Origin: Ooceraea biroi
Taxonomy: Eukaryota; Arthropoda; Insecta; Hymenoptera; Formicidae
Direction of reading: 5' to 3'
Assembly (NCBI RefSeq): GCF_003672135.1
Contig: NC_039507.1
Location: 18,344,278 to 18,408,277, forward strand
DNA length: 64,000 bases
Of this stretch, positions 10,941-23,300 are shown piece by piece. Made by a program: the position numbers and the translations under genes. Positions within the stretch are counted from its first letter, which is position 1; each line of letters starts with the position of its first letter. The notes beneath the pieces were generated by a model. That model did no database searches, was not told where the DNA came from, and saw only the letters and a program-made list of their open reading frames with translations.

Positions 10941-13900
10941 TCATGATAAAAATAATCTGGAATGCCTGATTTTATAAATAAACACGATATTTTCAATCAT
11001 GAAGATAATGAGAGCAATCATCACCCCGATGCATGCCAGTGCAATTACTAAAGAAACTTGCTGCATCTCAATCTGATACTGTATATCTTCGAAATTAAAT
11101 GTAGCTTTTTGGTCCCGCCAATGATTGCCTATTGCGCGTAACAGTCCAACTTCCCTTAATTTGAGTATCCTAATCATAAAAATTGTATTATTATTACGTA
11201 TCAAGTCACCATTACGTGATTATATTATAATTGTTGCAGACATTCTCTTCGTTACCCCAAATCCATCGTTCTTTTGTATTTGAAATTCTTTACGATGCCG
11301 GAACCCATCCAAATGCTAGAACAAGCTTCTCCAATCGGCATCAAGTAGCATATGATACTCCCTGTTGTTAGATACTCGTCTTGTCCTTGATATATAGCAT
11401 ATTTCTCATTTTGCGAGGAACATACCAGTGTATGCATTTCCTTCGTCGTTGATGCTATTGCTAAGCGTTCTGACGTTCTTATTTGTACAAACGTTGAAGA
11501 AAAGTTTACCTATAAATTTCTCTTGTGATACATTCAAGCATGCGTAATACAAAAATGCATAAAACATCGTTACGCACCCAGCAAACATTTTGGTTGTGGG
11601 ATGTTGCCAAATGCGAAACAAATGTCAGCGGAACTATAATGCCAAAGCCAGAGCCTACTGTGTCCTCAGTTGGTCTCCAATGTGAACCAAATCTGACGAA
11701 CATATTCCACAGTCAAATTGACGACAACATTAGAGCAGATCTGACAATAGAACGGTGAAAATGTTGCATATTGACGGAAGTGTGCTAACAGAATTGCAAT
11801 AAAGTATGTTTTCCATTTGCGACCTTCCGGCAAACATAATTTGTTACCACATTTGTAATTGCAGAAAATGTTTGCTGGGCAGTTAAACATGTATCCATTC
11901 GATATAATTCAAAGATTTTCTAAATGATTTGATGAATAATATGAGAAATTAATTAAATTAATATGTAAATAGTATATAATATATTAATATTATTAAGCAC
12001 ATCTTAATCAATATACCTTGCTAAATGCAATATCTCCAACGGAACCCTTCAAAGTAACAATTTTGTAATTAGTTTTAGTTGTCAAGGAATCGAGACTGTC
12101 GAATGGCGGTATGGAAACTCTTCTTGTTATGTAAGTAAATAATAGAGCACTATATGCCGTGTACATAACATAAGAAAACAGGCCTGAAGACACTTCTAAC
12201 ATTTTTGATCTTCCAAAATAATCAGGAATGATGCCTATTAGAATTATTCAAAATTAAAATATAAAAAAGGGAACTTAATTTAAGACGTTAGATCGTTAGT
12301 GCATACTTTGATTGCAGAGATTTCTATAGCTATAAAATAAGAAGTCTCTGAAAGGTCTATAGTTCCATTTAGTTCCGTATGTTCGTATGAGAATGTTTTC
12401 CGCCAAGAAGATGCATACGCTCAGTAACACATGCATCAGTAGTACGGTGACCCATACTTGCCAAGAGAAAATCTTCACCATCCATGTGTCATCATGCACT
12501 ATTGTAGAGCGGGTATATAAATAAAACCTGCGAAATTATTTTAAGATGATTATTATTTTAAGATGATTACGGATATCGTAATATTGATTGCAGTTATTTC
12601 CAAACTCTCTCATTAAATTACCAAAACCGGATTTCATATTTCATTACACTATCTCAAAAACATCATCTTTTACTAATAATAAAAAGAAATGATAGTGTTA
12701 AATTTCAAATTAACAGAGCGTAAATAAAAATGGAAAACTTTTGATAAATTAAATATTTCTAAAAATAATAAATAATGTATAAAGATATTTTTATCTTTTT
12801 TTTTCTAATATTTTACTAAAAAGATAAACTATAAATTTAAAAGATCTAAAAGCATGATTCTATTAGATGTGGTATCTTTTTCTAAATAAATGGAATAAAT
12901 GTTTTTTATTGATTTAGAAAAAACACTGTATGAAATAAAGAATATACCTGTTGAGCCAAAAAGGCATCACGAAATCGCAAGCGGCAAGTCGCGGTTCATA
13001 CATTTCGATCTTTGGTATTATAACAGTTTCGTTACGAGAAATAATACCTAATAATCCAGTTTTAAAAGTAAGAACACTGGAGTTTCTATCTGGCGCACCT
13101 AAACTATTCACATTTACTCTCACTGGCTGCAATCTAAAAATATAAATTATATTTTTAATTATTGTCATTAATTATACTAGCATTAACTTTGTGATATAAT
13201 AATACGTTTCCACAATTCGTGCCAATCTTACGTAAAGTTCAATGATTCGGAAAGCAAATTCCATACTGCTCCGTACAATCCTGAAATCTTCGTATTATTA
13301 TTGTGAAAATCAAGGAAATGCGGCTCCTAAAATGTGTAATCAACAAAATTATTATTAGATTTCATCATGCGTACGTTTATATTTTCATATCAGTTTCTAT
13401 TTTTCTCATGCCATCATTTATAAGTTCATTATTCTCTATTATTTGTTATTATTCATTATTATTCGCTATTTTTCCAGAGTACAGAGAAATGTTGATCTTT
13501 TACATTATTATAATACATTTCTATCCACTGAGAATTTTTAATTTAAGTTAGAAATACAATGATTGATCAGTTAGTTTATACATCATACTATTAGTATTCT
13601 TATTAACTATTCTTCCTAACATATTTCTGTAATCTGTTATTTATTAGGTCAAAAGTTTAAGATATCGCAATATGTCAAAATTAAAATACTAAAAAGTTTC
13701 TTTTTCCTCAAAGTGGGATCCTATAGAGTCATCGAGAGAATATTTTTTAACATCCAAACTATCACGACATATAGATTTCAGAACATAAATTATATGGAGC
13801 TTTTATTAATTAACAATTTAGAAATCAAAACTCAAAGATTCAATCGGAAATCAAAGAATAAGAATATAATGCGTTCAAAAAATATCGAAAAATAGTTATT

Positions 13901-14080
13901 TCGCGTTCTATGAATACATACCTCGAAAGCTGTCAGTGTCAAGTTCTGTAATTGAAAATTGTGTGTCTCAAGCGCTCGACTCTGTTCGAAGCGTTCCTGT
14001 TGCAACTTGGCATAAACTGGTATGCTGGAAATTGGTACAAAAGTTTGTTGCGCTTTGCTCCAGATCACGCCGTTGTTCAT
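10941..14080 (-). CDS. Divergent ionotropic receptor IR-A (chemosensory, iGluR-like)
   Basis: Ligand-gated cation channel of the insect IR family, expected in sensory-neuron membranes; the ligand is unknown. Seven exons fit in frame: 14080-13922, 13326-13232, 13133-12948, 12527-12307, 12234-12017, 11509-11256 and 11169-10941 (about 453 residues). Order: pre-S1 region (NFQLQNLTLTAFE), S1 half of the ligand domain (KISGLYGAVWNLL, LLGIISRNET), M1 (VWVTVLLMHVLLSVCIFLAE), pore starting NQS, M2, then PPFDSLDSL, the S2 half with two cysteines, and M3 (LVIALACIGVMIALIIFMIE). The large N-terminal domain of classic iGluRs is absent, as in most IRs. Start at 14080 is the ATG conserved with IR-C and IR-D; an in-frame ATG at 14182 is an alternative. 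No clear signal peptide is seen, so a 5' exon may be missing. A MITE sits in intron 5. Confidence 0.85.
11577..11879. mobile_element. MITE with CCCAGCAAACATTTT ends, in an IR-A intron
   Basis: CCCAGCAAACATTTT at the left is matched by AAAATGTTTGCTGGG at the right; the element is 303 bp with no coding capacity. It lies between exons 5 and 6 of IR-A. The terminus resembles those of the elements at 1.7 and 44.7 kb (CAGCAAACA), which suggests related mobilisation. Confidence 0.75.
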
Positions 14081-15523
14081 TGTCTTGGATAATGGCAATA
14101 CTCTATTCAATATAAATGAAGCTAACACGCTATGCCGTCTCGCTATTAAATTTATATGCTCGCTATTAAATGCATACCCCACGAAGACTTACAGGATTAC
14201 TGCTGCTTTATTACGCCACCGCTTAGATTGCGGCTTGGATTGTTTATTATCGCATGATTTATTTCGCTGAAATATTGTCCAAGATCGCAAAATATCACGA
14301 GCCAACCTAGTTCTCCGTGATAGATGAAAAAAAAGACACATTATGTCACTTTAGATGAGATCTCTTTTTTGAACAGATCGTTACGCATTAGCACATCAGT
14401 AAAGTAATTTTAAATTATTTCGATATCGTTAGATATATGTTAATATATGAGAAAATAATTATATACAAATGATTATCTATCGTTAACTATATTATTGTTT
14501 AATCTGAACGAATCATTCGGTATTAGACTTTCGGTGTCATTACCATACATCGGATAAAAGATATCTTGTACTGAATTGTATACTGCGCCTATATAATTTA
14601 TTTGTGCCTAATCAATTTTAGTTGTGACTTTATCATGATTTCCGCAACGTCATCGTGCTTTTATTCTGTCCTGTGTGTTTTGATCACACATTGATATACT
14701 TTTATGGTACTGCGGTAATGCGGACGTTGAGGCGATTGATGATTAATTTTTTGTATGTATTTTTAGTACAAATATAACATAAATTGATTTTTAATACAAG
14801 TATGAACTAATAATTACGAATTAATTAAATTACTTTGTATGCATTAAAAGGAGAAATAAATTATGAACATACACGAAAATTCGCCAAAGAAATTATTGTT
14901 TGTTAAAATTTTAGTATTATTTCAAGTAACTTCTAGACAAAATATAAAACAAGACAATTTATACATCTTTTCATACACTCTGATAGCAAAGCTATAAATC
15001 GGTATACATTTTGTATCTATCCATACGTGACTCATAGTGGAATTACAAAGTTACAATATTATGCGATTAAAAAATTGCGAAATTGAGAGAAAGGCGATTG
15101 CTTAGACTCGCACGCAAAAGAAGTAATCAAGCAATAATCAAATAAAATAAAAACAGTTCATCGACAACGATGAACTTTCTGACTTATCTCGCAAGGTATT
15201 ACAATTCGCACGCTCGCAATGTCCATCTAATCGCAATGAAGAGTAATCGCAAACCTCCGAATTCGGAAACTCACTAATGCCACTTGTTACAATTACTTAT
15301 TATTTATTTATTATTTATTATTTATTTACTTATTATTAATTACCTATGCATCTGTTCTACTTTCTAAACGCAATATATATATTAGCTTAAGCTTCTTTAT
15401 TTTAATAAACTCCGAAATAAAGAGACAAATAGCTTGTACACACATTATATTCCTTAATACAGTATTATCTTATTCTAGTTTCAGTCACGTGCTGGTGTTT
15501 TTTGTAGCAAATACGATATTTAA
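14081..15523. other. Intergenic DNA between IR-B and IR-A
   Basis: AT-rich spacer upstream of IR-A and downstream of IR-B. It must hold the IR-A promoter and possibly a small 5' exon, but neither could be identified. A TTATTTATTATTTA tract lies near 15300. Confidence 0.4.
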
Positions 15524-18500
15524 TTATTTACGTCTACGAAATTCATTTTTCTTCTTTTCGTGATAATGTATTATGTTTTCCAGAACGAGTATCGTAAGCG
15601 AGAGTAACACTCCGCAGTAGAGTATGAGAAAAATCAAGTAGACTTGATTGAAGTCGATCGTCTTGAATGTAGTGTCTTTCGTAGTCTCTAATCTGATATT
15701 CAGCCAACGATCTATGATACAGTCCATCAGCCCGACCTCATTCAACTTGATGATTCTAGAAAAAGCAAAGAGTAATGTGTGTGTGTGTGATCACATATTT
15801 TTTATTTAATTAAGATTTTTTATTGGATAAGTCATCTAATTAATATTTAAGATAATGTTATTTGATGGACGAGTGACAGTGGTTACGCACCCAGCGTCGA
15901 TTGGTTTTTTGTATGGAAAGTTCTTCTTAAGGGCAAACGTGATCCATACCTCGTTGTAATCTCCTGTAGCCACGAGCGGACAACCGGATCTGCTTAATGC
16001 CATATATTGGTCCTTAAGCTCGAGCATCACGTATTTCTGAAGATTATTACAAATTTCGTTGTACATGTCCTCCGAAGTTGGCAGGAAGCGTACTCGATCG
16101 AGTACATTGTTGTCGATTGCATATGTATCCTAAAATAGCAAGCTGTAAGTTACTAAAGAATTCTCTCTCTCTCTCATTTATTGTATTATATATAATTTAA
16201 AGGTAATATATTCTCAATAAAATCTGTTTTTCAGTCTATTAGATAGACATATTGATTTTTTATTATACTACTTTACCAAATGAAATGCATATTAGCCATT
16301 ATTGTCGCACAAAATATACAAGGTGTCCCGGGTTTTAACCGACAAACTGCGGGAGCATATTCTACTAGTGGAAATAAGAAAAAATTCTTATATCGAGTTT
16401 GCTTAGAAATGCTTTATTACAAAGTTATAAACCAATATTGAAAAGAAATATGAGATAAGTAACAACGGAACATAGTGTAGAATTTGGAAGGTCGAAGATG
16501 TTATGTTATGTGTATTCACATGTATTCATGTTCACTATGTTGATACGATTCAGTATGATTGTTACTTTCAGAACAGTAGCCGTTAGATTTCAATCGTCGT
16601 GTGAACTAGCAATTACTATCAGAATGCCAAAAGTGTTTTCAAATGAGGAATACACTGATATTCATTTCGTGTACGGATTCTGTGACGGAAATGCAAGAGC
16701 TGCCGTACGAGAGTATCAACGTAGATTTCCTAACAGGAGAGTACCAGATAGTTCTGTGTTTAGTAATACCCATTTGCAATTACGTAATTTGGGTTCATTT
16801 CGACCTATGAATGAATATGATGATGTTCGTTCAGCTCTAAGACATCGACGACGCTCGGAAAGAATCTTAAATCTTCGCCAAAACAGCTGGATACAGTTAG
16901 ACGGTTGTCCATCGCACTATGCTAGACAAGTTAGAAACTGGTTAGATGAACATTACGCTCATAGGTGGATTGGTCGAGGAGGACCGGTTTTCTGGCCTCC
17001 AAGATCGCCCGATTTAACGCCTCTTGATTTTTATTTATGGGCAACTTTAAAAAATAAAGTTTACAGTACAGAAGTAATCTCGCTTGAAGATTTAAAGCAA
17101 CGAATTACTAATTCAGTTACTGAGATGCAACAACATTTTCAGGAATGTCGTACTGTGACAAATTCTGTACCACGTCGATGTCTAGCTTGTATCGATGTGC
17201 AAGGACAACATTTTGAAATGCGTCACTAAATCATTGCGTAGATAATTTTTATTTTTGTGAAAAAATCCGTTGTTACTTATCTGATATTTCTTTTCAATAT
17301 TGGTTTATAACTTTGTAATAAAGCATTTCTAAACAAACTCGATATAAGAATTTTTTCTTATTTCCACTAGTAGAATATGCTCCCGCAGTTTGTCGGTTAA
17401 AACCCGGGACACCCTGTATAATCCATTAAACTAAAAGCACATTTCTGGGTAACATTAATTAAAAAATTTCTGTTGATCATGCAAATTAACTGTTGTAATT
17501 ATATTGTTTAAATAATATTCAAACGTTAATTAATATTTTCGGGTTGTTACAAAGAAAATATATGTGTATATGAATAATTTTTGGCACCAACTTGAAAGAG
17601 ATCGTAGAAGCTAGAGCCACGAAATACTAGCAGAGTATATTTTGTATTGTTGAAAAGGGTATCCAGATCATTAAATGACAGCAAAGACTCTCTATTCGTC
17701 ATGCGATAAATGAGATTGGAGTTGAAAGATAACATTACTAGCCACGCGAAGATGCTCTTCGACAATGACAAGATCTTGAATTTGTTATAAAAGGCGTCAG
17801 GTATGTAGCCTAAAACAATTATGGTTTTTATCCTACTATAAATCAATTCTGAAATTTTAATTGTTCAATAATTTAATCTTAATTGCATTGTACGCACCTT
17901 GCGAGCACATCATGGCGAACGAGTGAAAGAAGTGATCATTTAAGTTGTAATCTTCGGAATCTTTCCTCTTGCGTTCGATCTCGTGACTCTTTGGTACGTT
18001 TTGCAGGAAATAGCCAAGATAACTCATAATAATAAACAGGAAAATTATGCAATATAATGTTCTCTTTGAAAATAACGTAACTACCCATGTATTATCGTAC
18101 TGCCATTCCGGTTGGACGTAAATGTAAAACCTGCAATGTTAATCCACTACGTAACGTGCACATGTATCTGATATAACAAATCCTGATTTTATGTTTTTGT
18201 ATTTTGTATTAGATTGCGCGGAAGAAAGCTTTCAACTTTGGATTTGCAGATGCGTCGATAACGAGCAGTTCCTATAATAATTTACAGCTGAACGTACGGC
18301 AACGTAAAAGCTCACTTGCTTTTCCAGAGAGGCGTTGTATAATCCACGTCGTTCATTCGAGATGAAAAGAATTCGCTTCTCAATATCACCTGTATTTCAT
18401 TATTTTCGAGTATGTCGAGCAAACCGGTAAAACTGCCGTTTTTCAGTCTCTCGCCGAAACTTCGACTAATAGTCTTCACTGGAATAAATCTGTGGGATGT

Positions 18501-19289
18501 AATAATAATTCCATTTATTTCTGAAAGTTGATTTCACAAATAAGCAAATTCGTAAGAACAAACGCCAGAAATGTGCATAATAGAAAAATTGTAGAGAAAA
18601 TTGTGCAATTATGTTGTATCACGAGATTTCGACGTACGTAAAATTGAGATAATCCGCCAGAAGGTACCACAAGTCGCCGTAAATACCAGTAATTTTCGTA
18701 TCGTTGTCTGTGAACATTACTAAATTCTTTTCCTTAAATATAAAAAATTATTAAGATATTTATATTGTTTAATGTTACAAAAATGTTGTATGAGTAAAAA
18801 GACCATTGTAACGTAAAATATCATCAAAGATTCGTTATTATGTGTCCATATGGTAAAATTGTTTGCAAGATTAGAAACAATCTTGTAGTAAATCTTCGTC
18901 GCTTTAGAAGCTTTAATCCGGGAAAGCTCACCCGGGGTAATTTTTACACTCCAGTGTCGAAAATATAATTAACAGAAATGACTTAATTGAGGTGTAAAAA
19001 TCACCGCAGATGAACATTTATACAAAAAATAGAATAAGCGTTCCCAGGTTAAAAATGTTTTCCCTTGTAATACCTCATAATACACAGCTCTGATAACTTC
19101 ATTCTTCATATCGTGAATCTCTATATCACTTTTGATCACGTTTTCCTTCTGAAGAGCAGCGAACTGTGGGATACTGAATATTTCTACAAATTCCTGCTTT
19201 TCTTTGCACCATATTAGCCCACTCACGGCAGAACATATCGCGATCGCCAGCTGAAGAATCACGAGCATTAAAACACATCGTGTGATCAT
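15524..19289 (-). CDS. Divergent ionotropic receptor IR-B (intact, transposon in intron)
   Basis: Seven exons fit in frame: 19289-19074, 18732-18638, 18489-18316, 18130-17898, 17809-17592, 16129-15891 and 15755-15524 (about 468 residues). Unlike its neighbours it begins with a clear signal peptide (about residues 1-23, core LVILQLAIAICSA). This directly precedes GLIWCKEKQEFVEI, the segment aligned with the start of IR-A, C and D. S1 contains TKITGIYGDLWYLLADYLNF. M1 is CIIFLFIIMSYLGYFL. The pore begins CSQG, closer to canonical IRs than the NQS of its neighbours. S2 has YNEVWITFALKKNFPYKKPID, and M3 (YLIFLILYCGVLLSLTILVL) is followed by Glu. Exon sizes of 95 and 218 bp are shared with the neighbours. 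The fifth intron carries a 1.1-kb mariner-type element on the opposite strand. It is the most divergent paralogue of the four. Confidence 0.87.
16317..17418 (+). mobile_element. CAGGGTGTCCCGGG mariner-type element, 1102 bp, in an IR-B intron
   Basis: The ends are long inverted repeats flanked by TATA, fitting a TA-target Tc1/mariner-superfamily element. The left end has one change (CAAGGTGT instead of CAGGGTGT). It has the same length as, and is nearly identical to, the copy at 32082-33183. It carries a shortened transposase frame. Confidence 0.9.
16498..17229 (+). CDS. Internally deleted mariner-type transposase (DD41D-like)
   Basis: A 243-residue frame. After an N-terminal extension, from MPKVFSNEEYTDIHFVYGF it has the DUF4817-like helix-turn-helix region (NARAAVREYQRRFPNRRVPD). 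It then jumps to the second half of the DDE domain. The second catalytic aspartate (QLDGCPSHY) and the third (SPDLTPLDFYLW) are 41 residues apart. The first catalytic aspartate and its surroundings are missing, so the protein should be inactive as a nuclease, although it may still bind ends. The same deletion is present at 32.3 kb. The start could also be the MPKVF methionine at 16624. Confidence 0.8.
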   Translation: MLCYVYSHVFMFTMLIRFSMIVTFRTVAVRFQSSCELAITIRMPKVFSNEEYTDIHFVYGFCDGNARAAVREYQRRFPNRRVPDSSVFSNTHLQLRNLGSFRPMNEYDDVRSALRHRRRSERILNLRQNSWIQLDGCPSHYARQVRNWLDEHYAHRWIGRGGPVFWPPRSPDLTPLDFYLWATLKNKVYSTEVISLEDLKQRITNSVTEMQQHFQECRTVTNSVPRRCLACIDVQGQHFEMRH

Positions 19290-20054
19290 CCCTTGCGAAT
19301 TTTCGTCGTTGGACTATTTTCACCACGAATTGTTTGACATAGGATGTAGATAAGTGAGAGCGTCGCAGTTTCCAGTTACGATATAAGTATATCACAGTAT
19401 AGCTTATCGTTTTCCTCTAATAGATCTATATATATATATATATATATCGCTTTTAATGGACACCTGCCACCGAGATCACCGAGGGTTGATAAAGCGTAGA
19501 TTAGTCATTTTCCGATCTGATGGACATCAAGTAACATAATCGTATTCATCTTGCTAATGTTCAAACTAGATCAAATAAAAATTACTGAACTAAGTAAAAA
19601 ATAAAATCTTTTTGGGCTTGTAAACATAATAATAAGTAATATAATTATTTATGTTTATATTTATTTATATTTCGAATTTATATTTATTTATATCTGAAAT
19701 AATATATTTTTATAATTTATTCGATTCTCATCAGATTTATTTTCAATTTATAATTTATAATTATTTTATTCTACTGCTATTGTTAATTAATAGTGTGTTG
19801 TAAATTAATAAAATTAATTAAATATTCTTAATTACAATTAATAACAAAAAATAAAAAATTATGTTTTATTTTTAAACATTAACGATTATAATTAACACAT
19901 ACAAGAAATGAAGATAATTGCCATTGTAAGAACATTCATAAATAAGTATATTTTGTTAATGGCTTTATTATTTACTACAATTCCAAGTATACAATTATTA
20001 GCAGTATTAATTCCGAGAATATATAACAGAATTTGAAGCGCGCGCGCACGCACG

Positions 20055-20099
<45 letters not shown>

Positions 20100-20354
20100 T
20101 GATTACTATAGAAATTATAAATCACCAATAAGTCATTAAAATTGCTCATATTTTAATCGATCAAATCTGGCAATAGTCTCGATGTTCATGCATAAAACCC
20201 TTTAACCGAAGCAACTATGCGCTAACGGGATTTATATTGATTATTCGCTGCAAAATAAAGTTATATTCACAGATGTGGAAAATAAAATAATCTCGGTAAA
20301 GTATATTTACACAGATACATATTTTACACATATATGACATCACTAAAACTATAA
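19290..20354. other. Intergenic DNA between IR-C and IR-B
   Basis: AT-rich spacer with a (TA)n run near 19427-19447 and a long CA microsatellite near 20050. No gene seen. Confidence 0.4.
20041..20095. repeat. (CG/CA)n microsatellite
   Basis: A GCGCGCACGCACG start runs into an uninterrupted CA dinucleotide tract. Confidence 0.95.
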
Positions 20355-23300
20355 TTATGATCGCTTAAGAGTATAAGCATATACAATTTTCTCGATTATG
20401 AGTACAACTAAAGCTGCTACCACACCGCTACACAGCACCCCAATCATCACAAGAATCTGATCCATCCTGATCGCTTCAATTTTAGTGACTTTAATGATAT
20501 TATTGTTAGTTTCCATTTGTAACCAGTCGTGTTTTAAAAGATTCAGCAGTCCGGTTTCGAATAATTTCAATATCCTATATGCAAACAAATTTACGTCTTC
20601 ATATAATAGACGAACATAATGAATTGTTATTGCTGTAGACACATAATTGCTGTTATGTTAGTAAATGCAAAAGACATTTCTCGATCCTATTTAATATATT
20701 ATATTTAATATCCTATTTAATATATTATATTATCATATACTGATATTTGTCTACCCGAGATTGATGCTCCTGGTGTATTTAAACTTCCGCGAGAGGCCAG
20801 ATGCTATATATGATTGTATAGCGTGTTTTGTTCCCGTTACAGTCAAATCACACATAAGTTGTTTTCTTGCATAGTACTGCTCTTCAGGTTGATATATAAA
20901 ACATATGCGTCACTTTGCGGAGAATATGCTAATATATGCATTTCATCAACTGTAGAGGCACTGACCAAGCGTCCTGTCTCCTTTGACACCGCAATAGGTC
21001 CGAATGGTATTGCCTATATGAGTTTAAAATAGCAAATATTTAAATATATAAAACGGATTTTAAATACACGAATGGTTTTATAACTTGATATACTTATAAT
21101 ACTTATAACATAATCAATTTTGAGAATAAGTAAGTTAATTAAGATTAATTAAGTAAAGTAGTATACATATAATTATGTCATTATAAATATATATTTATAT
21201 ATATACTTAACGATACCTTAAATATTATATCTATGAAAGAACCATTTAAAGTGACAATGCTATATTTAGTATTAATTACGGGGTCAGTAAAGTTAGCAGC
21301 CCATTTTTTAGAAACCCTTTTTTTTCTTAGAGTTCCCGCTTCTTTAAGAAGAGTTCTAGAGTTCTAGCATAAAAAAAGCAAGAGTTCTGCTTTATATCGC
21401 AAAATAATTAGAAAATAAAAAATGGGCTTCCAGCTTCACGGAGAAGCTGGAAGCCCACATAACGAAAATCGATTTTCAACCAGTATTTCGAATAGATCTC
21501 GATTAATACTTGAATTCCTGATAGTTCCCCCACCAGTATAAACAAAAATGACAAAGTTCTAAATAAAAAACAGAAATTAACACAACTTTGGCAGAAATTA
21601 TATAAGTTTCGATGGGCTTCTCGGCAAAATCGACGAGTTCCAGTTTTGAAAAAATATTTTTCTAACAGTGCTAATCATATTTAAGAAGTTCCTGAAGAGT
21701 TCCATGCATTATCACTGTTATACAATTTTTAAATAAATTAATAAACCCCGAAACACGCAGACCTGACATACTAAGATGGGCTTCCAGCCGAATCCGACGA
21801 GTTCTGGTTTTGAAAAAATACTTTTCTCACAGTGCTAACCATATTTAAGATTTTTCTGACGAGTTCTATGCATTATCACTGTTATACAACTTTTAAATAA
21901 ACAGACTTTTAAATAACAGATTTTTAAATAACAGTGCTAATCATATTTAAGATGTCCATCTTAAATATGATTAGCATTGTTAGAAAAATATTTTTTCAAG
22001 ACTGGAACTCGTCGGTTTTGGCTGGAAGCCCGTCTTAGTATGTCAGGTCTGCGTGTTTCAGGGTTTATTAATTTATTTAAAAATTGTATAACGGTGATAA
22101 TGCATGGAACTCTTCAGGAACTTCTTAAATATGAGTAGCAGTGTTAGTAAAGTATTTTTTCAAACCCAGAACTCGTCGGATTCGGCTGGAAGCCCATCCT
22201 AGTATGTCAGGTCTGCGTGTTTCGGGGTTTATTAATTTATTTAAAAATTGTATAACAGTGATAATGCATGGAACTCTTCAGGAACTTCTTAAATATGATT
22301 AGCACTGTTAGAAAAATATTTTTTCAAAACTGGAACTCGTCGATTTTGCTGAGAAGCCCATCGAAACTTATATAATTTCTGCCAAAGTTGTGTTAATTTC
22401 TGTTTTTTATTTAGAACTTTGTCATTTTTGTTTATACTGGTGGGGGAACTATCAGGAATTCAAGTATTAATCGAGATCTATTCGAAATACTGGTTGAAAA
22501 TCGATTTTCGTTATGTGGGCTTCCAGCTTCTCCGTGAAGCTGGAAGCCCATTTTTTATTTTCTAATTATTTTGCGATATAAAGCAGAACTCTTGCTTTTT
22601 TTATGCTAGAACTCTAGAACTCTTCTTAAAGAAGAGGGAACTCTAAGAAAAAAAAGGGTTTCTAAAAAATGGGCTGCCAACTTTACTGACCCTTAATTAT
22701 GAGAGAGTCCAGATCATCAAACGGTGGTACAAGAATTTGTTTTGTCATATAAATAAACAGCACAGCTCCGTAAGCCATTGATACTATAGAACAGAAGAGA
22801 CCCAGTGATGTTTCTAACATTCTTGATCTTCCATTAAGGGCATCAGGAATGTAGCCTGCTATATTCTTAAATTACTTATTCTTCGTAATTATTGTTATTG
22901 AACTAATCAGCTTGTTTACTTATGTAGTGGTTAAATATCCAATATAATTTTATCCAATATAAAGATTTTGATTGCAAGAAGCGATATTTATATGTGTATA
23001 CAATATTACTCATTTTGCATGATATAATTAATAAATAATATATAATATATATATATATATATATAATTTGTAAATGTATATCATACAACAAATACGATCA
23101 ATATTTGAATATATGTTGCACGTATATCTTTGTCTTTTAATTACATTATAATATATATAATTGCTGAAAATAGAGAACAGAAACAAAGTGTTAAAATTAA
23201 TGAAAAATTACTTAAATAATGGTGATTCATACTTTGATTGCAGAGCATCCCAAAATTATAAAAAATATGTTCGTTGAAGGTTGTACTTTTGTGTTTATCT

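Noticed and set aside
11506..11890. Several open frames within IR-A intron 5
   Set aside because: They lie mostly inside a MITE with CCCAGCAAACATTTT ends, and their peptides do not fit the IR alignment.
14081..14182. In-frame ATG at 14182 as the IR-A start
   Set aside because: The added 34 residues do not form a clear signal peptide and are not conserved in IR-C or IR-D, where stops precede the shared later ATG; kept only as an alternative.
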